Source: Streptomyces sp. SID12501 (GTDB lineage Bacteria > Actinomycetota > Actinomycetes > Streptomycetales > Streptomycetaceae). From it: 64,000 bases of DNA. Below the pieces are notes generated by a model. The model was not told where the DNA came from. It ran no database searches and saw nothing but the letters and a program-made list of their open reading frames with translations. Below, one piece after another: positions 32,626 to 41,078 of the stretch (position 1 is its first letter; the number at the start of each line of letters is the position of its first letter). Both the position numbers and the translations under genes were made by a program. The stretch spans positions 62,001 to 126,000 of the forward strand of contig NZ_JAAGLU010000020.1 in the NCBI RefSeq assembly GCF_010550245.1, read 5' to 3'.

Positions 32626-33399
32626 GTGACTGGCTCGGAAGATTCCCCCGCGTTCCGGCTCGCGTACGTCCCGGGAGTGATCCCCGCCAAGTGGGTGCGG
32701 ATCTGGAACGAGCGGCGAACCGACGTCCCCCTGACCCTGCTCCAGGTGTCCACCGCCGAGGTGGGCGGCCTGATGCTCGCCGGTGACGCCGACGCGGCCC
32801 TCGTGCGCCTGCCGGTGGACCGTACGGTGCTCAGCGCGATCGCCCTCTACACCGAGACCTCGGTGGTCGTGGTCCCCAGGGACCATGTCGTGTCCGCCGT
32901 CGAGGAGGTGACCGCCGAGGACCTCGCCGACGACATCGTGCTGCACCCCCTCGACGACGCCCTCGACTGGGAGACCCTCCCCGGCCGCCCCGCGCTCGAG
33001 CGCCCCGCGACCACGGAGGACGCCATCGAGCTGGTCGCGGCCGGGATCGGCGTACTCGTCGTCCCCCAGTCCCTGGCCCGTCTCCACCACCGCAAGGACC
33101 TCATCTACCGCCCGGTCACGGACGCGCCCGAGTCCCAGGTCGCGTTGTCCTGGCCGGAGGACCGTACGACCGACCTGGTCGAGGACTTCATCGGCATCGT
33201 GCGGGGCCGCACCGTCAACAGCTCGCGCGGACGCCGGGAGGAGCCGAAGGGGGAGCAGCCGAAGCCCAAGAAGCGCTCCGGTACGGAGGGCACGGCCCGC
33301 AAGCCCGCCGCGGGAAGGTCCGCGGGCCGGGGTGCCCGCAGCGGCGGTTCCGGCAAGACCGGCGGCACCCGCCAGGGCAAGCCCCGCCGCAAGTCGTAG
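32626..33399 (+). CDS. LysR substrate-binding-domain protein lacking a DNA-binding domain
   Basis: 257 residues from GTG 32626. Residues about 5-190 resemble the effector domain of LysR regulators (FRLAYVPGVIPAKWVRIWNERR, LVAAGIGVLVVPQSLARLHH), but there is no N-terminal helix-turn-helix. The C-terminus (about 195-257) is a disordered Lys/Arg/Gly/Ser tail that could bind nucleic acid. Divergent from DUF5997 with 111 bp between starts, a conserved pairing in Streptomyces. It may be a ligand sensor that works with the DUF5997 protein (inference). Confidence 0.85.
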   Translation: MTGSEDSPAFRLAYVPGVIPAKWVRIWNERRTDVPLTLLQVSTAEVGGLMLAGDADAALVRLPVDRTVLSAIALYTETSVVVVPRDHVVSAVEEVTAEDLADDIVLHPLDDALDWETLPGRPALERPATTEDAIELVAAGIGVLVVPQSLARLHHRKDLIYRPVTDAPESQVALSWPEDRTTDLVEDFIGIVRGRTVNSSRGRREEPKGEQPKPKKRSGTEGTARKPAAGRSAGRGARSGGSGKTGGTRQGKPRRKS

Positions 33400-33445
33400 C
33401 GCTCCCCGGGACGCCAGGGGCCGGGCGTGGGCGCGGAGCGCGGGA

Positions 33446-34006
33446 TCAGCCGGTGGGTGTGCGTCCGATCGACCGGCCGATCGACTCGACCAGGGGGAGC
33501 AGCCGGTGCGGGACCCGCTCACGCAGGGCGACTTCCGTGCGGGTGCGGACCACGCCCGGCACGCTGATCAGTGACTGGATCACGTCCTCCAGGTGCGCGT
33601 TGTCACGGGACACGACCCGCGCGAGGAGATCACCGCCGCCGGCGATCGAGAACGCCTCGACGATCTCCGGCACGGCCGCCAGCGCGTCCCCGACCTCGTC
33701 GAGGTGGCCCTGGGTGACCTCGATGTGCACGAACGCGAGCACGGGGTGGCCGAGCGCGGCGGGGGACAGGGACGGACCCGTGCCGGTGATCACACCGTCC
33801 CGTTCGAGGCGGTCCAGGCGGGCCTGCAGGGTGCCGCGCGCGATGCCGAGGGAACGGGCGTACTCGCGGACGCTGGTGCGCGGCTGCTCCAGCAGCAGCC
33901 GCAGGATCCGGGTGTCCAGCTCGTCGACGGCGATGTTGTCCGGCCTCCTCGTACGTGGTCCGTTGGCTCGGCGGTGGCCGCCCGCAGACCGATATGTCTG
34001 TGCCAA
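33446..34006 (-). CDS. Lrp/AsnC family transcriptional regulator
   Basis: 186 residues. Helix-turn-helix about 25-75 (DELDTRILRLLLEQPRTSVREYARSLGIARGTLQARLDRLE by position) and an AsnC ligand-binding domain about 90-165 (FVHIEVTQGHLDEVGDALAAVPEIVEAFSIAGG by position). Such proteins form octamers and sense amino acids. It is divergent from the FUSC membrane-protein gene, 122 bp between starts, so it may control that exporter. Ligand unknown. Confidence 0.9.
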   Translation of the reverse strand: MAQTYRSAGGHRRANGPRTRRPDNIAVDELDTRILRLLLEQPRTSVREYARSLGIARGTLQARLDRLERDGVITGTGPSLSPAALGHPVLAFVHIEVTQGHLDEVGDALAAVPEIVEAFSIAGGGDLLARVVSRDNAHLEDVIQSLISVPGVVRTRTEVALRERVPHRLLPLVESIGRSIGRTPTG

Positions 34007-34128
34007 TGGCTCAGCCTATGCGACCCCACTTGAGCCAGTAGTGGCAGCAATGCTCCAATGATCGCGTCGATGGCGCTGCGGATTCCGCGGCGCCATTTCC
34101 ATGCCGATTCCAGAGGGGCGGGGCAGCA

Positions 34129-35628
34129 GTGCTGAAGAGGGTGTTCATGGCGCCGGACCCGGGCCGCGCCCGGCTGCGGTTCGCCGCGCGGGCCGTGCTC
34201 GGCGTCGGTCTGGCCGTCACCGTCTGCGGCCTCGCCGGGCACTCGCTCACCGGGGCCGTGACGGGCGGACTCGCCGCGCTGCTCGCCCTGTTCACGGTCA
34301 CCGACGCCACGGTGCGCGGGCAGGCGTTCACCACCGCGCTGCTGCCCGCCGTCGGCCTCCCCGTCCTCGCCGTCGCGGCCGAGCTGCATGACCGCCCGGT
34401 CGCCCGTGGGCTCGCCCTCCTCACCGTCGTCGGCGCGGGTGTGTACGCGCGCCGCTGGGGCCCGCGCGGCCACAGCCTGGGCGTCTTCGCGTTCATGACC
34501 TTCTTCGTCGCCCAGTTCCTGCACACGGGACCGGAGCAGCTGCCCGAGCTGTCCGCCGCCGTCGTCCTGTCCCTGTTCACCGCCTCGACGGTGCGCTTCG
34601 GACTGTGGTGCTACGAACGCCGTACGCCCCCGCCGCCGGTCCCCGTCGCCCCGGCTGCTGAACGCGGCCTGGCCCGCGCCACCACACGGCAGGCCGTCCA
34701 GGCGACTGCCGCCGCCGGCTTCGCGCTGGTCGTGGGCCAACTGGTGTCCGGGGACCGCTGGTACTGGGCCGTCGGTGCCACCTGGTGGATCTTCGTGAAC
34801 ACCACCTCGCGCGGCGAGACCCTGGTCCGTGGCTTCCGCCGCGTCCTCGGCACGGTGCTCGGCATCGCGCTCGGGCTCGCTGTCGCCGTTCCGGTGGCGG
34901 GGGCGGCCGTCCCCACCGCCGTGCTCGTCGCCGTATGCGTGTTCGGCATCTGCTACTCGGCCGCCGTGTCGTACACGTGGATGATGCTCTCGGTCACCCT
35001 GCTCGCCGAGCTCCTGTACGGGCTTCTGGGCGTCCTCGGCCCGGGGCTGCTCGGCGTACGGCTCGCGGAGACCGGTGTCGGCGCCCTGGGTGCCCTGCTG
35101 GCCGTTGCCCTCGTGCTGCCGATCACCACGCACGCCACCACCGACGCCTGGATCCAGCGCGCCCTGCGCTGTGTCCACGCCTGCACCGCCGAGGCCACCG
35201 CCCGGCTCGCGGGTGCGCCGGGCGCCGACCCGGCACCGCGCGTGGCCGAACTGGAGCTGCTGCTGGGGCGTGTCCGGCTCTCGGTCGCGCCGCTCGTGCA
35301 TCCGCTCAACCCCGTGCGCGCCCGTAAGCGCCGCGCCCGCCGGGTACTTGCGCTCCTCGACGACTGCGCCCGTGAGATCCGCGGGCTGGCCGCCGTGGCC
35401 GCCGACCCGGAGGCTTCCCACGACGTCCGGCTCGCCGCCGCCTGCCGACGTGTGGAGACCGCGGTGGAGGCGCTCACGGAGGGCCGCGCGGACACCGTCA
35501 CGGCCCCTGAGGAAGGGTCCCACGCCATCGAGCCCGCCCTCGCTCACCTGCACGGCCTGGAACGGGCCCTGGCCGAGCTGGCCACTCCGCTGCGTGGCCA
35601 GGCCGGCTCGCCGCTGGTCGAGGCCTGA
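34129..35628 (+). CDS. FUSC family (aromatic-acid exporter-like) membrane protein
   Basis: 499 residues from GTG 34129, with GAGGGG upstream. Two sets of hydrophobic helices (about 18-150 and 185-320) flank a short linker rich in Pro. The second set has the FUSC-type motif GDRWYWAVGATWWIFVNTTSRGETLVRGFRRVLGTVLGIALG (noted by position about 205-245). A cytoplasmic helical tail follows (about 335-499). Related proteins (AaeB, YccS) export aromatic carboxylic acids or similar compounds. The divergent Lrp-family regulator is a plausible controller. Confidence 0.85.
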   Translation: MLKRVFMAPDPGRARLRFAARAVLGVGLAVTVCGLAGHSLTGAVTGGLAALLALFTVTDATVRGQAFTTALLPAVGLPVLAVAAELHDRPVARGLALLTVVGAGVYARRWGPRGHSLGVFAFMTFFVAQFLHTGPEQLPELSAAVVLSLFTASTVRFGLWCYERRTPPPPVPVAPAAERGLARATTRQAVQATAAAGFALVVGQLVSGDRWYWAVGATWWIFVNTTSRGETLVRGFRRVLGTVLGIALGLAVAVPVAGAAVPTAVLVAVCVFGICYSAAVSYTWMMLSVTLLAELLYGLLGVLGPGLLGVRLAETGVGALGALLAVALVLPITTHATTDAWIQRALRCVHACTAEATARLAGAPGADPAPRVAELELLLGRVRLSVAPLVHPLNPVRARKRRARRVLALLDDCAREIRGLAAVAADPEASHDVRLAAACRRVETAVEALTEGRADTVTAPEEGSHAIEPALAHLHGLERALAELATPLRGQAGSPLVEA

Positions 35629-35652
35629 GGTCCTCTCGTCCACACCCCGCTT

Positions 35653-35668
35653 TTTGGTCTAGACCGAT
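35653..35668. promoter_or_regulatory. DasR-type (dre) operator upstream of the lactonase
   Basis: TTTGGTCTAGACCGAT agrees with the DasR element ACTGGTCTAGACCAGT at 12 of 16 positions, including the complete GGTCTAGACC core palindrome. It lies 47-62 bp before the ATG, where it would block transcription. DasR is a GntR-family repressor that responds to glucosamine-6-phosphate. Confidence 0.7.
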
Positions 35669-35714
35669 GGGGTACGGTCGCCCCGACCGATCAGGAGACC
35701 GAGAGGGGACGGCA

Positions 35715-36740
35715 ATGGGGCGACGACGAGCGTTCATCGGCTCGTTCACGACGGCGGGAGGCCCAGGTGTCCTGGTCGCCGCCGTGGACGACGACAGCGG
35801 CGCGCTGACCGCGCTCGGCGCGGCGGACGACGTACCCGACCCGTCGTATCTCGCCCTCGCCGCCGACGGGCACACGCTCTACGCGGTCAGCGAGACGGAC
35901 GAGGGCGCCGTGGCCGCCTACCGGGTGAGCGGCGACACGCCCGAACTCGCCGGGCCACCCGTGCCGGTCGGCGGCAGCGGGCCCACCCATCTCGGGCTCT
36001 TTGCCGGGCACGTACTGACCGCCAACTACGGCTCAGGCAGCGTCACCGCGGTGCCGGTCGGCGCCGGCGGCACGCTCGTCGGCGTCGTGTCCGACGTGCG
36101 CCGGCACACCGGCTCGGGCCCGAATCCGGCGCGTCAGCTCGAGCCGCACGCCCATCAGGTGCAGCCCGACCCGAGCGGCCGATGGGTCGTCGCGGTCGAC
36201 CTCGGGACGGACTCCGTCCACGTGTACGCACTGCGCGACGGCCGCCTCGTACCGCACCGCGATTGCGCCCTGCGTCCCGGTTCCGGGCCGCGCCACCTGG
36301 CCTTCCACCCGGACGGCGCGTACGCGTACGTGCTGAACGAACTCGCCCCGACCGTCACCGTCTGCCGCTGGGACGCCGCCGAAGGCCTCCTGACGCCCCT
36401 GCGCGAGACACCGGTGCTGGCGGGCGCCCCGGACGGCGACGCCTACCCGTCGGGCATCGTCGTCTCGCCCGACGGCCGCTTCGTGTGGACGGCGACGCGC
36501 GGCCAGGACGTCGTGTCCGTGCTCGCCGTCGACGACGCCGGGGCCGCCCTGCGGCTGGTGGACACGGTGCCGTGCGGCGGCCACTGGCCCCGCGAACTGG
36601 CCGCCTCGGGCGGATACCTGTACGTCGCGAACGAGCGCTCCGGGGACGTCACCTGGTTCGCCCTCGACCCCGACACCGGCGTCCCCCGCCGCGCCGGCTC
36701 GCTCGCGGTCCCGGGGGTGTCCTGTGTGATCTTCGGCTGA
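35715..36740 (+). CDS. Beta-propeller lactonase (6-phosphogluconolactonase-like)
   Basis: 341 residues, cytoplasmic. Repeated blades of a seven-bladed propeller (LALAADGHTLYAVSE, LEPHAHQVQPDPSGRWVVAVDLG, GPRHLAFHPDGAYAYVLNEL, PSGIVVSPDGRFVWTATRG, HWPRELAASGGYLYVANERSGDV). The 'PHAHQV', 'GPRH' and 'RG.D' residues match the Pgl lactonase family (Pfam Lactonase). Expected reaction: hydrolysis of 6-phosphogluconolactone or another sugar lactone. GAGAGGGG precedes ATG 35715. The DasR-like palindrome in its promoter suggests control by amino-sugar supply. A strong hairpin follows. Confidence 0.87.
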   Translation: MGRRRAFIGSFTTAGGPGVLVAAVDDDSGALTALGAADDVPDPSYLALAADGHTLYAVSETDEGAVAAYRVSGDTPELAGPPVPVGGSGPTHLGLFAGHVLTANYGSGSVTAVPVGAGGTLVGVVSDVRRHTGSGPNPARQLEPHAHQVQPDPSGRWVVAVDLGTDSVHVYALRDGRLVPHRDCALRPGSGPRHLAFHPDGAYAYVLNELAPTVTVCRWDAAEGLLTPLRETPVLAGAPDGDAYPSGIVVSPDGRFVWTATRGQDVVSVLAVDDAGAALRLVDTVPCGGHWPRELAASGGYLYVANERSGDVTWFALDPDTGVPRRAGSLAVPGVSCVIFG

Positions 36741-36768
36741 GCGACCGACCGTGGGCCGGACACGCCGA

Positions 36769-36798
36769 GGGCCCGCTCCCGGAAAGGAGCGGGCCCTT
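36769..36798. terminator. 12-bp GC-rich hairpin after the lactonase gene
   Basis: Arms AGGGCCCGCTCC and GGAGCGGGCCCT are perfect complements around CGGAAA, 28 bases after the lactonase stop and 54 bases from the convergent CbiX-like gene. Confidence 0.85.
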
Positions 36799-36851
36799 CG
36801 GCGTACCAGGTTCCGGCCGTCGTGCTTCGCCGTACAGGGGTGCTGTCCGGG

Positions 36852-37772
36852 TCAGCGGACCGGGGCGCCCTGCGGCTGCTGCGGGGCGATGCCCAGCGCC
36901 GTCGTGTACTTGGCCAGCGCGAGCTTGCCGATGGCCGGGTAGGGACCGAGCGCGTCGGAAGCGGCACAGCCCGCCTCCTGGGCGGCGGCCTCCAGCAGAC
37001 CGGCCTCGATCTCCGGGCCGATCAGATACGGGGCCAGCGCGAGGTTCTGCGAGCCCGAGGCGCGCAGCTGCTCGGCGATGGCCGCGATCGAGCCGTCCTG
37101 GTCCAGGGCCGCCGCCATCACCGGCACAGCGAGGCGCGCGGCGAGCAGCATCCCCGTGATCCCGGCCGCCTGCACGGCCTCCTCGCCGCCCACGGAGGCC
37201 AGGACGATGCCGTCCGCAGCTGTCGCGACGGTGAACAGACGGGCCCGGTCGGCGCGCGCGAGGCCCGCCTCGGACAGCCGTACGTGCAGTCCCTCGGCGA
37301 GCAGCGGGTGCGGGCCGAGGACGTCGGTCAGGTCGGCCGCGATACGGCTCTCCATGACGGCCTGGCGAATCTGGCGCAGCAGCGCGTTGTCCGGACCGGC
37401 GAGCAGCGGCACGACGACCGCCACGGGCCCCTCGGGCTGTTTGACGTCCGCACCGGCGGCGAGGGCCTGCTCGTAGCGGGCGGTGCGCTCCTGCGCGGTG
37501 CGCGTGAGCACGAACTGGAGCGTGGGGAACTCCGCGTCGTCCCCGTCGAGGTACCCGATGTGGGCGTCGAGGCCGGGGAGCTCGGAGCGGGCGATGCTCA
37601 CGACCTCCTCGGCGAGGCTCCGCGTGGCGGCGCTGGGCGCGCCCGGCACCGCGAGGAGAAGCGCGGGCGCACCCTCGGGAGCCGCCAGCGGCTCGGGGCG
37701 GCGGTGCCGGCCCGGCTGGCGGGGGCGCGGCATTCGTACTGGCAGGCCGGCGGGCCCAGTGGGGGAGCTCAT
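36852..37772 (-). CDS. CbiX/SirB-like sirohydrochlorin chelatase family protein
   Basis: 306 residues. After a Pro/Arg-rich N-terminus, two CbiX-like halves can be seen (about 35-140 and 150-260: 'LLAVPGAPSAATRSLAEEVV', 'VVVPLLAGPDNALLRQIR', 'GIVLASVGGEEA', LALAPYLIGPEIEAGLLEAA). The usual catalytic His near the start (HGS) is replaced: the equivalent place reads PGAPS, so metal chelation into sirohydrochlorin is uncertain. Streptomyces genomes carry several such paralogues. No cobalamin or siroheme gene is adjacent. Confidence 0.65.
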   Translation of the reverse strand: MSSPTGPAGLPVRMPRPRQPGRHRRPEPLAAPEGAPALLLAVPGAPSAATRSLAEEVVSIARSELPGLDAHIGYLDGDDAEFPTLQFVLTRTAQERTARYEQALAAGADVKQPEGPVAVVVPLLAGPDNALLRQIRQAVMESRIAADLTDVLGPHPLLAEGLHVRLSEAGLARADRARLFTVATAADGIVLASVGGEEAVQAAGITGMLLAARLAVPVMAAALDQDGSIAAIAEQLRASGSQNLALAPYLIGPEIEAGLLEAAAQEAGCAASDALGPYPAIGKLALAKYTTALGIAPQQPQGAPVR

Positions 37773-37823
37773 GGCGCCGCATGTTACTGGCTTATTGGGC
37801 TCCCCTGTTCGGGGAGGGGGCAG

Positions 37824-38027
37824 GTGAGCGGTATCCGTCCGCTTTTGTCTGATGAGTTACGTACGGATCAGAAGCGATCAGTACGTGACATCTTCGCGCG
37901 GAGCCGAGGGGACGGATTCGACCCTCATGGTGTTCCGGTGCTGGTCAGTCGCCTACGGCCGCCACGTCCCGGTGGGCTGAGCGGACTTGCGCACCAGTGG
38001 AACGAGTCGCCTCCTGTCCGGCAATAG
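37824..38027 (+). CDS. Possible small ORF (67 aa) with TTA codon and hairpin-masked ribosome-binding site
   Basis: GTG 37824 has a very purine-rich Shine-Dalgarno (GGGGAGGGGG) 3-13 bases upstream. A CTCCCC/GGGGAG hairpin (37800-37816, loop TGTTC) can hide part of it. The peptide begins MSGIRPLLSDELRTDQ and is basic and Pro-rich; I recognise no family. Codon 12 is TTA, the bldA-dependent Leu codon. Third-position GC is well below that of neighbouring genes, which argues either for foreign origin or against coding. The remainder of the 337-base gap between the CbiX-like and ung genes holds nothing else that I can name. Confidence 0.3.
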   Translation: MSGIRPLLSDELRTDQKRSVRDIFARSRGDGFDPHGVPVLVSRLRPPRPGGLSGLAHQWNESPPVRQ

Positions 38028-38109
38028 GGCATCAAACTCATATGCCGGTCATTCGGGCTCGCATATCGGTCAGCACAAGCGGTGTTCGATCGTCCGCGTC
38101 CCCCGCCGG

Positions 38110-38787
38110 TCAGGGCAGGCGCCAGTCCACCGGGGCGACACCCTGTCCGGTCAGCAGGTCGTTGGCCCGGCTGAAGGGGCGTGAGCCGAAGAACCCGCGG
38201 TCGGCCGACATGGGGGACGGGTGGGCCGACTCGATCGACGGCAGGCTGCCGAGGAGCGGGCGGAGCTTGCGGGCGTCGCTGCCCCACAGGATCGACACCA
38301 GGGGCTTGCCCCGGCCGGCCAGCGCGCGTATCGCCTGTTCGGTGACCTCCTCCCAGCCCATTCCGCGGTGTTTGCCGGGGCTGCGCGGAGCCGTGGTGAG
38401 CGCCCTGTTGAGAAGCAGCACCCCCTGCCGGGTCCACGGCGTCAGATCGCCGTTGGACGGCTGGGACACCCCCAGGTCGGTGTTGAGCTCCCGGAAGATG
38501 TTGATGAGGCTGCCGGGCAGCGGACGCACCTCGGGCGCGACCGAGAACGACAGCCCCACCGCGTGCCCCGGGGTCGGATACGGGTCCTGCCCGACGATCA
38601 GGACCCGTACGTCGTCGAAGGGCTGCTGGAAGGCCCGTAGGACGTTCGGTCCGGCCGGGAGATAGGTGCGTCCCGCGGCGATCTCCGCGCGCAGGAAGTC
38701 GCCCATCCCGGCGATTCGTTCGGCGACGGGTTCGAGGGCTTTCGCCCAGCCCGCTTCGACAATCTCGTGCAACGGTCGTGGTGCCAC
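38110..38787 (-). CDS. ung: Uracil-DNA glycosylase
   Basis: 225 residues, family 1 UDG. Water-activating Asp68 in VGQDPYPTPGHAVGLSFS, 'LLLNRALTT', and the Leu-intercalation loop HPSPMSADRGFFGSRPFSRAN with catalytic His189. It removes uracil from DNA to start base-excision repair. Start GTG 38787. The 'AVGLSFS' wording (instead of 'AHGLCFS') is common in actinobacterial Ung proteins. Many streptomycetes carry two copies; whether this is the only one cannot be told. Confidence 0.95.
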   Translation of the reverse strand: MAPRPLHEIVEAGWAKALEPVAERIAGMGDFLRAEIAAGRTYLPAGPNVLRAFQQPFDDVRVLIVGQDPYPTPGHAVGLSFSVAPEVRPLPGSLINIFRELNTDLGVSQPSNGDLTPWTRQGVLLLNRALTTAPRSPGKHRGMGWEEVTEQAIRALAGRGKPLVSILWGSDARKLRPLLGSLPSIESAHPSPMSADRGFFGSRPFSRANDLLTGQGVAPVDWRLP

Positions 38788-38941
38788 GGCGTCACCCTAC
38801 TGCCGTACACGCGACAGAGATCAACCGGTGGCCGAAGGCCGACCGCGGACGACCGAACCATTGGAACTTGTGACTCCGCCTGTGCGCACCGCCCCCTGCT
38901 GTTCTGTCAGTTGGGCTTCGGCTCCTTCCCCTGACCGAGCC

Positions 38942-40027
38942 TCAGCCGATCACCGCGGCCCTTACGCACAGCACGTCCGGCAGATGGGACGCCAACTGCT
39001 GCCAGCTGTCACCGTCGTCCGGCGACGCGTACACCTCGCCGTTGCGGTTGCCGAAGTAGACGCCCGCCGGGTCCGCGTCGTCCGTGCACAGGGCGTCGCG
39101 CAGCACCGTGCCGTAGTGGTTCTCCTGGGGCAGACCCGCCGACAGGGGCTCCCAGCTCCTGCCCGCGTCCGCCGTGCGGAAGACCCGGCACCGGTGGTCG
39201 GCGGGGACACGGTCCGCGTCGGCGTTGATCGGGAAGACGTACGCCGTGTCACCGCGGCGCGGATGGGCCGCCACCGCGAAACCGAACGTCGAGGGGAGGC
39301 CGGCCCCGATGTCCGTCCAGTGCCCGCCCGCGTCGTCGCTCCTGTACACACCCCAGTGGTTCTGGAGGTAGAGACGGTCCGGGTCGGCCGAGTCCTTCGC
39401 GACCTTGTGCACACACTGGCCGAACTCCGGGTTCGGATCCGGCAGGAACACCGCGGCGACACCGGAGTTGGACGGGGCCCAGCTCGCGCCGCCGTCGGAC
39501 GTGCGGAACACTCCGGCCGTCGAGACGGCGACCGTCACCGCGCGCGGGTCGCGCCGGTCGGTGACGATCGTGTGCAGGCCCTCGCCGCCGCCGCCCGGTA
39601 CCCACCGCGAGCGGGTGGGGTGTTCCCACAGCGGGCGGACCAACTCGAAGGACTCGCCGCGGTCTTCGGAGCGGTACAGCGCCGCCGGCTCCGTGCCCGC
39701 GTACACCACGTCCGCTTCCGCCGTCGACGGGTGGAGCTGCCAGACGCGCTCCAGCGAGGCGCCCGTGTCCTTCGGGAACCTGACCGCGGGCTGCGCCGGT
39801 TCGGTCCACGTCCGGCCCAGGTCGTCGGAGTGGAAGACCGACGGCCCCCAGTGGGCGCTGTCACCGCCGACCAGCAGCCTCGGGATGTCCCGGCGGGTGT
39901 CGATCGCGACCGAGTACACGGCCTGCGCGTTGAAAGAAGGGCTGTCGTCGAACTCCCATGTGTCACCGCGCCGGTGCCCGATGAACAGGCCTTTGCGCGT
40001 GCCGACCGTGAGCAGTACCTCGGTCAT
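38942..40027 (-). CDS. BNR/sortilin-type beta-propeller protein (exo-sialidase-like fold)
   Basis: 361 residues, no signal peptide. Repeated Asp-box/BNR blades (VFHSDDLGRTWTEP, LYRSEDRGESFELV, VFRTSDGGASWAPS, VYRSDDAGGHWTDI, VFRTADAGRSWEPL, VYASPDDGDSWQQL) define a seven-bladed propeller of the WD40/VPS10/BNR type. Catalytic sialidase Arg/Tyr residues are not evident, so glycosidase activity is doubtful. GGAGG precedes ATG 40027 by seven bases. In many actinobacteria this gene is paired with a small MoaD/ThiS-like gene; none is present here. Confidence 0.8.
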   Translation of the reverse strand: MTEVLLTVGTRKGLFIGHRRGDTWEFDDSPSFNAQAVYSVAIDTRRDIPRLLVGGDSAHWGPSVFHSDDLGRTWTEPAQPAVRFPKDTGASLERVWQLHPSTAEADVVYAGTEPAALYRSEDRGESFELVRPLWEHPTRSRWVPGGGGEGLHTIVTDRRDPRAVTVAVSTAGVFRTSDGGASWAPSNSGVAAVFLPDPNPEFGQCVHKVAKDSADPDRLYLQNHWGVYRSDDAGGHWTDIGAGLPSTFGFAVAAHPRRGDTAYVFPINADADRVPADHRCRVFRTADAGRSWEPLSAGLPQENHYGTVLRDALCTDDADPAGVYFGNRNGEVYASPDDGDSWQQLASHLPDVLCVRAAVIG

Positions 40028-40239
40028 GCCGATCACCTCCGGGACGTCTTTGTCCAGTCATCGGCCAGTCTGCACCCCACCACTGACAGTCACCTCTGGG
40101 AACGGCGTCCTCGCAGGTCGGAGCGGTTTGTCGGCGGGATGTGACGGAGACCTCGGGTCAGCCGTGAGCAGCGGCGGGACATCGCGCGTATGGGAGGACG
40201 GCAGGGCATGTCCGTGTGCGCGTGAGGAGGTTGCCTTCG

Positions 40240-40806
40240 ATGGCGGCATTCCGTGGTCCCAGGGTGTGGCTGTGGCGTTGGCGGCGGAATCCGCTGAGGC
40301 GCCGTGTGGATGCCGTGGAGGGATGGGCCGCACTGGCCACCTGGGCGCTCATCGTGCTCACCGGAGTCCTCGTCGGCCTGGTGTCGAACCGCTCCGTCGA
40401 ACAAGGGCTGGCGACAGAGCGAGCCGAGTGGCGTCCCGTGACGGCACTGGTCGTCGAGGACGCGCCCGGCACCGTCGGCAGCGAGAAGGTGTGGGCGAAG
40501 GTCCGCTGGAGTGCCGCGGACGGCACCCGGCACACGGGTCAGGCCCGGGTCGACTCGGGCAGCACCGCGGGCAGCCTGGCGACGGTCTGGACGGATCCGC
40601 AGGGCCGGCTGGTGACGAAGCCCGCCACCGCGTCCGAGGCCCGCCTCAGGGCCGGCCTGGTCGGCGCTCTGGCGGGCGCGAGCGGGGCGACCGTGCCCTA
40701 TGTCGCCTGGCGTCTCCTCCGTGGCCGTCTGGAGCGACGGCGGATGGAGGAGTGGGACGAGGCGTGGGAGCGGTTCGACCCGATGTGGGGGCGCAACACG
40801 CGCTGA
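40240..40806 (+). CDS. Rv1733c-family membrane protein
   Basis: 188 residues from ATG 40240, nine bases after GAGGAGG. A basic N-terminus (RVWLWRWRRNPLRRRVDAVEGW) leads into helix 1 (about 27-47). An extracytoplasmic beta-rich segment follows (about 50-130, 'VEDAPG...AKVRWSAADGTRHTGQARVDSG'), then helix 2 (about 138-158) and a short cytoplasmic tail. This layout and the WRRNPLRRR...D motif are typical of Rv1733c homologues, a DosR-regulon antigen in M. tuberculosis and a multigene family in Streptomyces. Function unknown. Confidence 0.82.
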   Translation: MAAFRGPRVWLWRWRRNPLRRRVDAVEGWAALATWALIVLTGVLVGLVSNRSVEQGLATERAEWRPVTALVVEDAPGTVGSEKVWAKVRWSAADGTRHTGQARVDSGSTAGSLATVWTDPQGRLVTKPATASEARLRAGLVGALAGASGATVPYVAWRLLRGRLERRRMEEWDEAWERFDPMWGRNTR

Positions 40807-41020
40807 CCGCGTGTCGAGGGAGCCGGGAAACGGGGAGCGGGGGGCAAGGCGGCCCCGTCGCCCCCGGCACCTGCATGGCGCGGCCGGTTCCAGGTGCGCG
40901 ACCGTGTGGCCCGGGTCGTCCGGCGCGGCGGGGCCGGCAGGCAGCTCCGCCACGACGGGTACCGTCCTCGGATCCCCCGTGCGGGCCAGGGCGTCGGGCA
41001 CGCAGCTCACGACAGAAGGA

Positions 41021-41065
41021 CGGCGGCTGTACGAGGCGGGTGCGATCCGCCTCGTACAGCCGCCG
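41021..41065. terminator. 19-bp perfect hairpin after the pectate-lyase operon
   Basis: Arms 41021-41039 and 41047-41065 are exact complements with a 7-base loop, 14 bases beyond the PL3 stop. The remaining 214 bases towards the Rv1733c-family gene show no gene. Confidence 0.85.
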
Positions 41066-41078
41066 GAGGGGGGATGGA

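Noticed and set aside
38942..40027. Functional sialidase
   Set aside because: Only Asp-box repeats are visible; the Arg triad and catalytic Tyr/Glu of sialidases are not evident and there is no signal peptide.
40807..41020. Gene between the Rv1733c-family protein and the pectate-lyase terminator
   Set aside because: Open frames exist on both strands but none shows a ribosome-binding site, codon bias or known family.
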